From DASZPL01 sp035550315 (lineage in GTDB: Bacteria > Actinomycetota > Actinomycetes > JAFAQI01), in the NCBI GenBank assembly GCA_035550315.1, contig DASZPL010000024.1:1-23586 (forward strand): a stretch of 23,586 nucleotides of DNA, in the 5' to 3' direction. The notes beneath the pieces were generated by a model that saw only the letters and a list, made by a program, of their open reading frames with translations, was not told the DNA's origin and did not search any database. This document shows positions 7,965 to 15,394 of the stretch, piece after piece. The number at the start of each line of letters is the position of its first letter. The stretch's first letter is position 1. The position numbers and the translations under genes were made by a program.

Positions 7965-8735
7965 GTGCCGGTCAACGTCGATGCCGACGGCCGGGTGCTG
8001 CGCATCCGGCTGGACCGACCGGACGCACGCAACGCGTTCGACTGGGAGACCTTGGAGGAGTTGTGCGCGGCGTTCACCCGGCTCCGCGACGACGATGACG
8101 TCTGGGTCGGCGTACTCACCGGCTCCGGTGACCAAGCGTTCTGCACCGGCGCCGACCTGAAGAAGCTGCCACTGCAGGCGGCGGAGAAGCAGGCGGCCGG
8201 CATCGAGCCGCCGGCGACCATCATGGCGGACCTTGATCCCGGCAAGCCGCTGGTCTGCGCGGTCAACGGCGATGCCCTCGGTGGCGGGCTGGAGTTGGCG
8301 CTCGCCTGCGACTTGCGGATCGCCGCCGACCACGCCCTGCTCGGCCTTCCCGAAGCCCGCTGGTCGCTGATCCCCGCGGGCGGCGGGACGCAACGGCTGC
8401 CCAGAATCATCGGGCCGGCTCGCGCCCTTGAGCTGATGCTCACGGCGACGCCGATCCCAGCCGCGCAGGCGCTCAGTTGGGGGCTGGTGCACCGGGTGGT
8501 GCCGGCCGACCGGCTGGCTGCCGAAACCGCCGAGGTCGTCGACGCGTTGCTGGCCGTCGGTCCGGTAGCGGCCCGCGCCATTCGACGCCTGGTGTACGAC
8601 GGCGCCGAACTGCCGCTCGCCGAGGGGCTCGCCCGTGAGCGCGAGGCGGCGACGACGGTGATGCGCAGCGCCGACGCCGCCGAAGGCGTGCTGTCGTTCG
8701 CCCAGCGTCGCGCGCCGGTCTGGATCGGGGCCTGA
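7965..8735 (+). CDS. Enoyl-CoA hydratase/isomerase family protein
   Basis: This is a 256-residue crotonase-fold protein. Both catalytic glutamates of hydratases are present: Glu110 (GGLELALACDLRIA) and Glu130 (GLPEARWSLIPAGGGTQRL), 20 residues apart as in crotonase. The oxyanion-hole segments are near CTGADL (60-65) and GDALGGG (102-108). Retention of both Glu supports true hydration of a 2-enoyl-CoA rather than only isomerisation. The GTG at 7965 lies one base after the SDR stop. Its stop shares a base with the next ATG (TGATG), so translation is coupled. In the pathway it would add water to the product of the acyl-CoA dehydrogenase. The exact chain or ring substrate is unknown. Confidence 0.9.
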   Translation: MPVNVDADGRVLRIRLDRPDARNAFDWETLEELCAAFTRLRDDDDVWVGVLTGSGDQAFCTGADLKKLPLQAAEKQAAGIEPPATIMADLDPGKPLVCAVNGDALGGGLELALACDLRIAADHALLGLPEARWSLIPAGGGTQRLPRIIGPARALELMLTATPIPAAQALSWGLVHRVVPADRLAAETAEVVDALLAVGPVAARAIRRLVYDGAELPLAEGLAREREAATTVMRSADAAEGVLSFAQRRAPVWIGA

Positions 8736-9133
8736 TGACCTCTCCCGCAGCGCTGGCGCCGTTCGATGCCGCGGTGCTGCGTCGCGACGGCGAGGGGGTG
8801 CGGCTGATCGGGAGCGCCTGCCAGGCGTGCGACGCCACCTACTTCCCGGCCCGTGCCACTTGTGCGAGCTGCGGAACGGCGACCACCGCGACCGACCTGC
8901 CCGAGGCCGGCGTGGTGTACGCCGTCACTACCTCCGCCTGGCCGATCGCGGGGCTCACGCCTCCCGTCACGGTCGTGCAGGTCGACCTCGCTGCCGGCCT
9001 GCGGGTGCAGGCGGTGTCGGTCGCGCCACTGGTGATCGGCGAGCGCGCCCGTGTCGTCCCGATCACGGTGCCGGCCGCCGATGGGGAACAGCTGGGCTAC
9101 GCCTTTGCCGCCGAGGTCGGCCCCGATGCGTGA
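8735..9133 (+). CDS. DUF35 Zn-ribbon/OB-fold protein, partner of the thiolase-fold protein
   Basis: This is a 132-residue protein with the DUF35 layout. An N-terminal helix leads to a rubredoxin-like zinc ribbon with two CxxC pairs (CQAC near 29-32, CASC near 43-46), then an OB-fold (VVYAVTTSAWPIAG, VTVVQVDLAAGLRVQAVSV). DUF35 proteins commonly act as partners of thiolase-like enzymes; in the steroid-degrading ChsH2-Ltp2 pair the DUF35 domain is needed for retro-aldolase activity. Here it lies directly upstream of a thiolase-fold gene and overlaps it by 8 bases, which strongly suggests a two-protein complex. It probably presents the acyl-CoA substrate. Translation starts at an ATG sharing a base with the previous stop. 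Confidence 0.88.
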   Translation: MTSPAALAPFDAAVLRRDGEGVRLIGSACQACDATYFPARATCASCGTATTATDLPEAGVVYAVTTSAWPIAGLTPPVTVVQVDLAAGLRVQAVSVAPLVIGERARVVPITVPAADGEQLGYAFAAEVGPDA

Positions 9134-10247
9134 CGTCGCGGTGGCCGGCGTCGGCATGCTGCCGTTCACGCGGGCAGCTGCCGAACCGGCTCCGGTCAGT
9201 GCGGCGCGAGTCGCCGCCGCTGCCCTTGCCGATGCCGGCATCTGCTGGGGCGACGTCGATCTCGTCGTCGGGGGAACGCTCAGTGCCGACCTCACCGCGA
9301 CCTGGCAGGCGATTCACGAACTGCCGTGGACGGGAGTCGCGGGCCTCACGGTGACGAACGCGTCGGCGACCGGCTCCAGCGCCTTTCGCCAGGCGTATCT
9401 CGCGGTGGCGAGCGGAAGTTGCGACGTGGCCGTCGCGGTCGGCTTCGGCGAGCTGGACGGTGGGCTGCTTGCCGCCGCGGGGTCGGGATCGCGGCTTCCC
9501 GAGCTGACCGGAGCGAACCTGCCGCCGGTGGTGTTCGGCCTGCTGAAGGCGCGCCGCATGCACGAGTACGGCGAGCCGGCCGAAACCGCTGCGCTGGTTG
9601 CGGTTAAGAACTTCGGCAACGCTGCGCGGAACCCGGATGCCCAGCGCCAGCGGACGGTCACGGTCGACGAGGTGATGGCATCTCCGGTCGTCTCGGACCC
9701 GCTGCGCCGGCTGGAGTGCTGCCCGCTCGGCACCGGTGCCGCAGCCGCCGTCCTCACCGCCGACGCCGCGCACGGTGGCGTCCGGGTTGCTGCGTCGGTC
9801 GCCGGCTCCGACGGCTGGCACCCGGCCGCGCCCTTCGCACCGGATCCCGAGGTGACCGCCAAGGTCGCGCGGCAGGCATACCGCGAAGCCGGCATCGGCC
9901 CCGAGGCACTCGACGTCGTCGAGGTCCACGATGCGTTCGCGGTCGAGGAGTTGGTCTACTGCGAAGCACTCGGCCTATGCGACGCCGGCGAGGCCGCTGC
10001 CTGGTTGGCTGCCGGCGAGTTCGACATCGGCGGGCGGGTCGCGGTCAGCCCGAGCGGCGGACTACTGGCTCGCGGGCATCCCGGCGGCGCGACCGGACTG
10101 GCGCAGATCGTCGAAGCGGTCCGCCAGCTGCGCGGCCAGGCCGGCTCCCGGCAGCAGCCCGGCGCGCAAACCGCGCTCACCCACATGATCGGGGCGGGCG
10201 GCGCCTGCGTGATCCACGTGCTGAGCGCGGACGGGGACGACCGGTGA
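9126..10247 (+). CDS. SCP2/lipid-transfer-type thiolase-fold protein, probable retro-aldolase
   Basis: This is a 373-residue protein of the thiolase family, lipid-transfer branch. It shows MRDVAVAGVGMLPF at the start, NASATGSSAF (78-87) around the nucleophile site, HDAFAVEELVYCEALGL in the C-terminal half, GHPGGATGL with the conserved His, and GGACVIHVL near the end. The position normally holding the nucleophilic Cys (as in N-x-C-x-T/S-G-S) is Ser80, codon TCG at 9363-9365. The mate gene is a DUF35 protein overlapping by 8 bases. This argues for C-C cleavage of a beta-hydroxyacyl-CoA by a retro-aldol route rather than thiolysis, though a structural or thioesterase-like role is possible. The ATG at 9126 is chosen over an in-frame start 25 codons upstream because family homology begins there. 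Confidence 0.85.
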   Translation: MRDVAVAGVGMLPFTRAAAEPAPVSAARVAAAALADAGICWGDVDLVVGGTLSADLTATWQAIHELPWTGVAGLTVTNASATGSSAFRQAYLAVASGSCDVAVAVGFGELDGGLLAAAGSGSRLPELTGANLPPVVFGLLKARRMHEYGEPAETAALVAVKNFGNAARNPDAQRQRTVTVDEVMASPVVSDPLRRLECCPLGTGAAAAVLTADAAHGGVRVAASVAGSDGWHPAAPFAPDPEVTAKVARQAYREAGIGPEALDVVEVHDAFAVEELVYCEALGLCDAGEAAAWLAAGEFDIGGRVAVSPSGGLLARGHPGGATGLAQIVEAVRQLRGQAGSRQQPGAQTALTHMIGAGGACVIHVLSADGDDR

Positions 10248-11824
10248 GCGCCCCGTCGTCCGGGATGGCGGCGATGCTTGCCGGCCTCGAGCCCGCGCAG
10301 GTGACGTACGCCGGTCTGGTCCGCAGTTTGCTCGACGTACCAAGCGACCGGCCGGCGGTCATTACCGACGACGCGTCGGTGAGCTATGGCGAGTTGTGCG
10401 GCCGGATCGGTGCCACGGCGCGCTACCTGCTGGATCTCGGCGTCGCCGCCGGCGATCACGTCGCGGTGATGATGGCGAACAGCGTCGATGCGCTGGTCGT
10501 CCAGCTCGCGGTGCAGACGGCGGGCGCGGTCGGCGTTTTGGTGCACAGCTCGCTGTCCGGTGAAGCGTTGCGTCACGTGCTCGCCCACTCGGACGCGGTC
10601 GTCGGCGTGGTCGACGCCGATCTGGCTGAGGAGGTCGCCCGTGCCGCGCCGGCGTTTCCGGTGCACACCGCTGCCGATGTCGACCTCGCGAGCGCGTTGG
10701 TCGGTGTGGTCGATCCGGGCGAGCTACTCGATCGGCTGAGCCCGTCGCCGTTCGGGGCCGCCTTCGTCAACTACACGTCCGGGACGACGGGCACCCCGAA
10801 GGGCGTCGTGCTGCCGCAGTTGTTCTCGATGGCGGCGATGTTGCTCGCCCAGCGCCTCGGCCTGCGGCCGGACGAGGAGCGGGTCTATCTGTGCACGCCG
10901 CTCTACCACGCGCTGGGCCTGGCCAACTCCGCCATGACGTTGCGGCTGCGTGGCCAGATCGTGCTGCCACCGCGATTCAGCGCCAGCCGTTACTGGGACG
11001 ACATCCGCGACCACCGCTGCACCTTCGCCTACCACGTCGGCACCATTGCCCGGATGGTGTTCAACCAGCCGCCGCGACCGACCGACGGCGAGCACGAGGT
11101 GCGCACCTTCATCGGCGGCGGGATGCCGGCCGACATCTGGGAGCAGTTTGCGGACCGGTTCCGGGTCACCATCTTCGAGGCCTACTCGGCGAGCGACGGT
11201 GTCGGCAACATCGCGAACTTCGGAGACGCGCCCGTCGGGTCGATCGGCCGGCCGGGGCCCGAGCTCGAAGCCCGGCTGGTCGACGAAGCCGGCAGCGACG
11301 TCGCCGTCGGCGAGGTCGGCGAGCTGTGGCTGCGGCCGGCCGGCGCCCCGGCCATGGTGGAGTACTACAAGGATCCCGCGGCCACCGACGAGAAGGTTCG
11401 CGACGGCTGGCTGCACACCGGTGACCTGATGCGTCGCGACGACTCGGGCGCCTTGTTCTTCGTCGACCGCGCGAAGGACATCGTCCGCCGTCGCGGCGTC
11501 AACATCGCTCCCGCAGAGGTCGAACGGATCCTCTGCGGCCACCCCGCCATCGCCGAATGCACGGTCCATCCGGTGCCCTCCGACCTCGGCGAGGACGAGT
11601 TGAAGCTGGTCGTCCCGCGGGCGGCCGGGCTCGACGAGCCGACGCTGGCCGCCCACTGCGAGGCAGTACTGCCGGTCCATATGCGTGCCCGCTACATCGA
11701 GTTGGTCGACGAACTGCCCAAGACCGACACCGAGCGGGTGCAGCGGTTCAAGCTCAAACGGTCGTGGCGGACGCCGACGACCTGGGACACGCTCACCGCT
11801 GACTATCTCGGCGCTAGCGGGTGA
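10244..11824 (+). CDS. AMP-forming acyl-CoA synthetase (ANL superfamily)
   Basis: This 526-residue adenylate-forming enzyme would activate a carboxylic acid to its CoA ester with ATP. The P-loop YTSGTTGTPKG is at 177-187, the A5-like motif YSASDG at 314-319 (family usually Y-G-x-T-E), HTGDL at 391-395, and the hinge DRAKDIVRRRGVNIAP at 408-423. Near the C-terminus LPKTDTERVQRFKLK carries Arg498 where most members have the catalytic A10 Lys. It resembles the CaiC-like/ATP-dependent acyl-CoA ligase branch common in actinobacterial catabolic clusters. The GTG at 10244 overlaps the thiolase stop (GTGA), and its stop overlaps the next GTG. It would be the entry point of acids into the CoA pathway. 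The acid itself cannot be deduced. Confidence 0.9.
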   Translation: MSAPSSGMAAMLAGLEPAQVTYAGLVRSLLDVPSDRPAVITDDASVSYGELCGRIGATARYLLDLGVAAGDHVAVMMANSVDALVVQLAVQTAGAVGVLVHSSLSGEALRHVLAHSDAVVGVVDADLAEEVARAAPAFPVHTAADVDLASALVGVVDPGELLDRLSPSPFGAAFVNYTSGTTGTPKGVVLPQLFSMAAMLLAQRLGLRPDEERVYLCTPLYHALGLANSAMTLRLRGQIVLPPRFSASRYWDDIRDHRCTFAYHVGTIARMVFNQPPRPTDGEHEVRTFIGGGMPADIWEQFADRFRVTIFEAYSASDGVGNIANFGDAPVGSIGRPGPELEARLVDEAGSDVAVGEVGELWLRPAGAPAMVEYYKDPAATDEKVRDGWLHTGDLMRRDDSGALFFVDRAKDIVRRRGVNIAPAEVERILCGHPAIAECTVHPVPSDLGEDELKLVVPRAAGLDEPTLAAHCEAVLPVHMRARYIELVDELPKTDTERVQRFKLKRSWRTPTTWDTLTADYLGASG

Positions 11825-12990
11825 CCGCGATGTTTCTCGACGATCAGCTCCGCGACCTGCAACGGGCCACCCGCCGGTTCGTCGACGACGAGCTGATTCC
11901 CAACGAGTCCGAACTCGTCGACGGTGAAGCGTTGCCGGCCGCACTCCACGACCGGCTTCGGGCCCGGCTGATGGAGTTGGGCGTGTGGGCGCTCGGCGTC
12001 CCCAAGCAGTACGGCGGTGGTGGCGCTGGCGTCCTCGCCCAGCTTGTCGTCACGGAGGAGTTGTCTCGCTCGCTGCTGGGATTGCAGCTTGCCGGCCGCA
12101 CCGGGCACCCGCTGCCGCTGCTCTACGAGGCGACACCCGAACAACAGCAGCGCTATCTGCTGCCGGTCGTGCGCGGCGAGCGGATCGGCGCCTTCGCGCT
12201 CACCGAACCGACGGGCGGATCGGACCCCGTCGGCAACATGCGGACCCGCGCCCGCCAGGTCGACGCCGGCTGGGTGATCGACGGTCGCAAGTGCTTCATC
12301 AGCCTCGGCGACGTCGCCGACCACATCGTCGTCTTTGCGATCACGGATCCGGACGCCGGCAGTCGCGGTGTGACGGCGTTCCTCGTCGACGCCCAAACGC
12401 CAGGCTTCAGCGTGGTGCGCCGGATCCCGACGATGGGATCGACGGCGCCGGCCGAGCTCGACTTCACCGACTGCCTCGTCCCCGACGACGCGCGGGTCAG
12501 TGAGGTCGGTGGCGGATTCGCGCTGGCGCAGCAGCTGCTTGCCGGCGCGCGGCTCGAGATCGGTGCCCGCGCGATCGGCGCGTGCGATCGGCTGATCGAC
12601 CTGGCGCTCGGCTACACCCGCAACCGGGAGTCGTTCGGCATTCCGCTGGCCGACCACCAAGGAGCGCAGTGGACGATCGCCGACTGCGCCGTTGACCTCG
12701 ACGCCACCCGCTGGATGACGTACGCCGCCGCGGCGCGCGTCGACGAGGGCGCCGACACCCGGCTGCAGGTGTCGATGGTCAAGGTGTTCGCCTCGGAAGC
12801 GCTCGGCCGGGTCGCCGACCGGGTCATGCAGCTGTTCGGTGGCTGGGGTTACGCGAAGGGGCTGCCGGTCGAGCGGTTCTACCGGGAGGCGCGGATGTGG
12901 AGGATCGTCGATGGGCCGAACGAGATCCACCGGGTCGTCATCGCTCGCCAGCTGGCTCGATCGGGGATCGCGGCGCTCCGGCCGGCCTGA
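11821..12990 (+). CDS. Acyl-CoA dehydrogenase family protein
   Basis: This is a 389-residue FAD enzyme with the full three-domain acyl-CoA dehydrogenase layout. Visible are FALTEPTGGSDP (125-135), the beta-domain pattern GWVIDGRKCFIS (150-161), YTRNRESFG (265-273, the Arg that touches FAD), QLFGGWGY (337-344) and a C-terminal IVDGPNEIHR. It would introduce a 2,3-double bond in an acyl-CoA, passing electrons to ETF. The residue aligned to the usual catalytic Glu of medium-chain enzymes is Asp364 (DGP in place of EGT), as in the ACAD10/11-like DGP-type branch. The start is the GTG at 11821, overlapping the ligase stop; an ATG four codons in is the alternative. Confidence 0.9.
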   Translation: MTAMFLDDQLRDLQRATRRFVDDELIPNESELVDGEALPAALHDRLRARLMELGVWALGVPKQYGGGGAGVLAQLVVTEELSRSLLGLQLAGRTGHPLPLLYEATPEQQQRYLLPVVRGERIGAFALTEPTGGSDPVGNMRTRARQVDAGWVIDGRKCFISLGDVADHIVVFAITDPDAGSRGVTAFLVDAQTPGFSVVRRIPTMGSTAPAELDFTDCLVPDDARVSEVGGGFALAQQLLAGARLEIGARAIGACDRLIDLALGYTRNRESFGIPLADHQGAQWTIADCAVDLDATRWMTYAAAARVDEGADTRLQVSMVKVFASEALGRVADRVMQLFGGWGYAKGLPVERFYREARMWRIVDGPNEIHRVVIARQLARSGIAALRPA

Positions 12991-13006
12991 CGCGGCCGAA
13001 CCCCTA

Positions 13007-13849
13007 GTGGCCGACGACGGGCGGCCACTTCATGTCGTCGTCACCGGCGCCGGTCGCGGCATCGGTCGGGCGACGGCGGCCCGCCTCGCCGCCGCCGGCG
13101 CGTTCGTGAGCGCCGCGGACATCGACCTCGACGTCGTGACGGCCACGGCGCAGGCGCTGGGTCCCCGCGTGCTGCCGTATCACCTGGACGTGACCGACGA
13201 GGCGTCCTGGCGTCGCCTGCTCGACGACGTCGTAACAACGCGCGGGTCCATTGACGTCTTAGTGAACAACGCGGGCGTCATGCCGCTCGGCGCCTTCGCC
13301 GCCGAGGACCTCGTGGTCGGCCGGCAGACCGTCGACGTCGACCTGTGGGGCGTCATCGTCGGCACCCGGCTGGTGCTCCCGGCGATGCTCGCCGCGGGCG
13401 CCGGACACGTGATCAATGTGGCGTCGGCGATGGCCGACATCGCCACGCCCGGCGCCGCGGTCTACGGCGCCGCGAAGCGGGCGGTCGTGGCCTTCACCGA
13501 AGCGGTCGCGCTGGAAACCGCGGGCACCGGAGTCGGGTTCAGCGTCGTACTTCCCGCCGTCGTCCGCACGGAGCTGAGCGGCGGCGTGCCGGCCGGCGGC
13601 GGGGTGCCGTGGGTGGATGCGGAGGACGTCGCGGCTGCCATCGTGGCCACCGTCGCCCAGCCTCGCCCGCTGGTCTACGTGCCGGCGTGGGTGCGCCATT
13701 TTCGGCGGCTTGAGCCGCTGGTCCCGCGCCCGATGCTGCGGGCCGCGTTGCGCGCCGCCCGCCACGACCGGGTGCTGACCGAGATGGCGGCCGCCGACCG
13801 CGCGCAGTACGACGCCCGGCTCCGCCGGCAACGGGAGCACTCGGCATGA
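13007..13849 (+). CDS. Short-chain dehydrogenase/reductase with C-terminal extension
   Basis: This is a 280-residue classical SDR. TGAGRGIG is at residues 13-20, NNAG at 87-90, and the catalytic residues are Ser140, Tyr153, Lys157 (YGAAK). About 50 residues follow the core: a basic, helical tail beginning near WVRHFRRLEPLVPRP, resembling the membrane-proximal C-terminus of actinobacterial SDRs of this length. The start is the GTG at 13007, 16 bases after the acyl-CoA dehydrogenase stop, because the Rossmann strand starts a few codons on and no other in-frame start is nearby; no good ribosome site is visible. The stop overlaps the ATG of the aldehyde dehydrogenase (ATGA). This coupling suggests consecutive steps, alcohol to aldehyde to acid, but a keto-steroid-like reductase role is also possible. 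Confidence 0.85.
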   Translation: MADDGRPLHVVVTGAGRGIGRATAARLAAAGAFVSAADIDLDVVTATAQALGPRVLPYHLDVTDEASWRRLLDDVVTTRGSIDVLVNNAGVMPLGAFAAEDLVVGRQTVDVDLWGVIVGTRLVLPAMLAAGAGHVINVASAMADIATPGAAVYGAAKRAVVAFTEAVALETAGTGVGFSVVLPAVVRTELSGGVPAGGGVPWVDAEDVAAAIVATVAQPRPLVYVPAWVRHFRRLEPLVPRPMLRAALRAARHDRVLTEMAAADRAQYDARLRRQREHSA

Positions 13850-15390
13850 GCGAGCTGGATACCCCGACCATGCTGCCGGCCGTCGATCGTCGTACCGGCT
13901 CGATCATCGGCGAAGTCCCCGTCCTCGACGCCGCCTCCGTCACGGCCGCGGTCGAGCAAGCGCGGACCGCGCAGGCAGCCTGGGCGGGGTTGAGCCACCG
14001 CGCGCGACGTCGCCACTTGCTGGAGTTCCGGCGCGCTCTCGTCAGCAGCGGTGACCGGCTCGCGGAGACCCTGGCAGCGGAGACCGGCAAACCGTTGAGC
14101 GACGCCTGGCTGGAGATCGCCGGCGGCTGCGCGATGATCACCTACGCCGCGCATACCGCGCATCGGGCGCTCCGTCGCCGGTCGATCTCCACGTGGCCGA
14201 TCGTGGTGAAGCGGGCGTACGTCGAGTACTCGCCGTACGGCGTGATCGGCGCGATCACGCCGTGGAACTACCCGGTCGCGATCTCGATGCAGGTCATCCC
14301 GTTCGCGCTCGCGGCCGGAAACGCGGTCGTGGTCAAGCCCTCCGAGCTGGTCCCGCTCACCGGGATGCTGATTGGAGAGATCGCAACCGCGGCGGGATTG
14401 GATGTCGTCAAGGTCGTCACCGGCGCCGGCGCTACGGGTGAGGCGTTGGTGCGTTCCGGCGTCGACAAGATCGCCTTCACCGGCAGTGGCACCACGGCAC
14501 GGCGAATCCTCGCCACCGCCGCTGAGTCGCTGACGCCCGTCGTCATGGAGCTCGGCGGCAAGGACGCGATGATCGTCTGCGACGACGCCGATGTCCGGCA
14601 GGCGGCACGCGCGGCGGTCGGCGCCGCCTTCAACAACGCGGGCCAAGCGTGCATCGCGACCGAGCGCGCACTCGTGACCGCGTCCGTCTACGACGCGTTC
14701 CTGCGCGAGGTGTTGGAGACCGTCGCCACCCTCGAAGTCGGCCCGGGCCAGACGGCTCACGTGGGTGCGGTCACCCGGCCCGAGCAGATCGCCGTCGTCG
14801 AGCGACGGCTGCGCGACGCCGTCGCCGCCGGGGCCCGCGTCGTTGCAGGAGGATCGCCGTTGCCAAGCGACGGCGGTTGTTACTACCCGCCGACCGTCGT
14901 CGTCGACGTCGATCCGCGCAGCGAACTCGCGCAGGAAGAGTCGTTCGCGCCCGTGCTCGCGGTGATGCGGGTGCCGGACGCCGACACGGCGATTCGAATC
15001 GCCAACGACAGCAACTACGCACTGAACGGCAGCGTCTTCACCCGTCGCCGGCGGCGCGGTCGTGACCTCGCCGGCCAGCTGGTCGCCGGCGGGGTCAACA
15101 TCAACGACGCCATGTTCGGCGCCGCGATCCCCGGCTTGCCGTTCGGGGGCGAGCGGCGATCCGGCTACGGCCGGCTGCAAGGCGTCGAAGGGCTCCGCGA
15201 ATTCAGTCGCATCAAGTCCGTCGTCGAGCCGCGGTTGGCGGGACTGCCGCCGCTGACCGCACGGGTCTTCGCCGGTCGAAAGCTGCAGCCGGCAACCTGG
15301 CGTCGGCTGGTCACAATGGGGTACGGCGCGCGCGCCGGCAAGCGAATGCGAAGGTCAAGCGAAGTTACGGATCGCTCCGGGAGGCGGTGA
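13846..15390 (+). CDS. NAD(P)-dependent aldehyde dehydrogenase
   Basis: This 514-residue aldehyde dehydrogenase has the full active site: Asn141 in TPWNYP, Lys164 in VVKPSE, FTGSG from 211, the general base Glu235 in MELGGKD, and the nucleophile Cys269 in NNAGQACIATER. It oxidises an aldehyde to a carboxylate in the cytoplasm. The C-terminal approximately 40 residues beyond the conserved end (after SVVEPRLAGLP) are strongly basic, as in fatty-aldehyde-like members that associate with membranes; that localisation is inference. The ATG overlaps the SDR2 stop by ATGA. Its product acid could be the substrate of the acyl-CoA synthetase encoded two genes upstream of SDR2. Confidence 0.92.
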   Translation: MSELDTPTMLPAVDRRTGSIIGEVPVLDAASVTAAVEQARTAQAAWAGLSHRARRRHLLEFRRALVSSGDRLAETLAAETGKPLSDAWLEIAGGCAMITYAAHTAHRALRRRSISTWPIVVKRAYVEYSPYGVIGAITPWNYPVAISMQVIPFALAAGNAVVVKPSELVPLTGMLIGEIATAAGLDVVKVVTGAGATGEALVRSGVDKIAFTGSGTTARRILATAAESLTPVVMELGGKDAMIVCDDADVRQAARAAVGAAFNNAGQACIATERALVTASVYDAFLREVLETVATLEVGPGQTAHVGAVTRPEQIAVVERRLRDAVAAGARVVAGGSPLPSDGGCYYPPTVVVDVDPRSELAQEESFAPVLAVMRVPDADTAIRIANDSNYALNGSVFTRRRRRGRDLAGQLVAGGVNINDAMFGAAIPGLPFGGERRSGYGRLQGVEGLREFSRIKSVVEPRLAGLPPLTARVFAGRKLQPATWRRLVTMGYGARAGKRMRRSSEVTDRSGRR

Positions 15391-15394
15391 CCCG

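Noticed and set aside
9051..9125. Upstream in-frame start giving a 398-residue thiolase-fold protein
   Set aside because: The extra 25 residues are Arg/Pro/Ser-rich and lie in the DUF35 coding sequence; the family start MRDVAVAGVG is at 9126.
7160..9295. Long open frame of 711 codons on the minus strand opposite the SDR, hydratase and DUF35 genes
   Set aside because: Composition is Arg/Ser/Ala/Pro-rich without family motifs, and it is antisense to three clear enzymes. GC-rich codon bias opens antisense frames.
13675..15180. Long open frame of 501 codons on the minus strand opposite the aldehyde dehydrogenase
   Set aside because: It has no recognisable domain and a His/Arg/Asp-rich composition typical of antisense frames in GC-rich DNA; the plus-strand gene has a complete active site.
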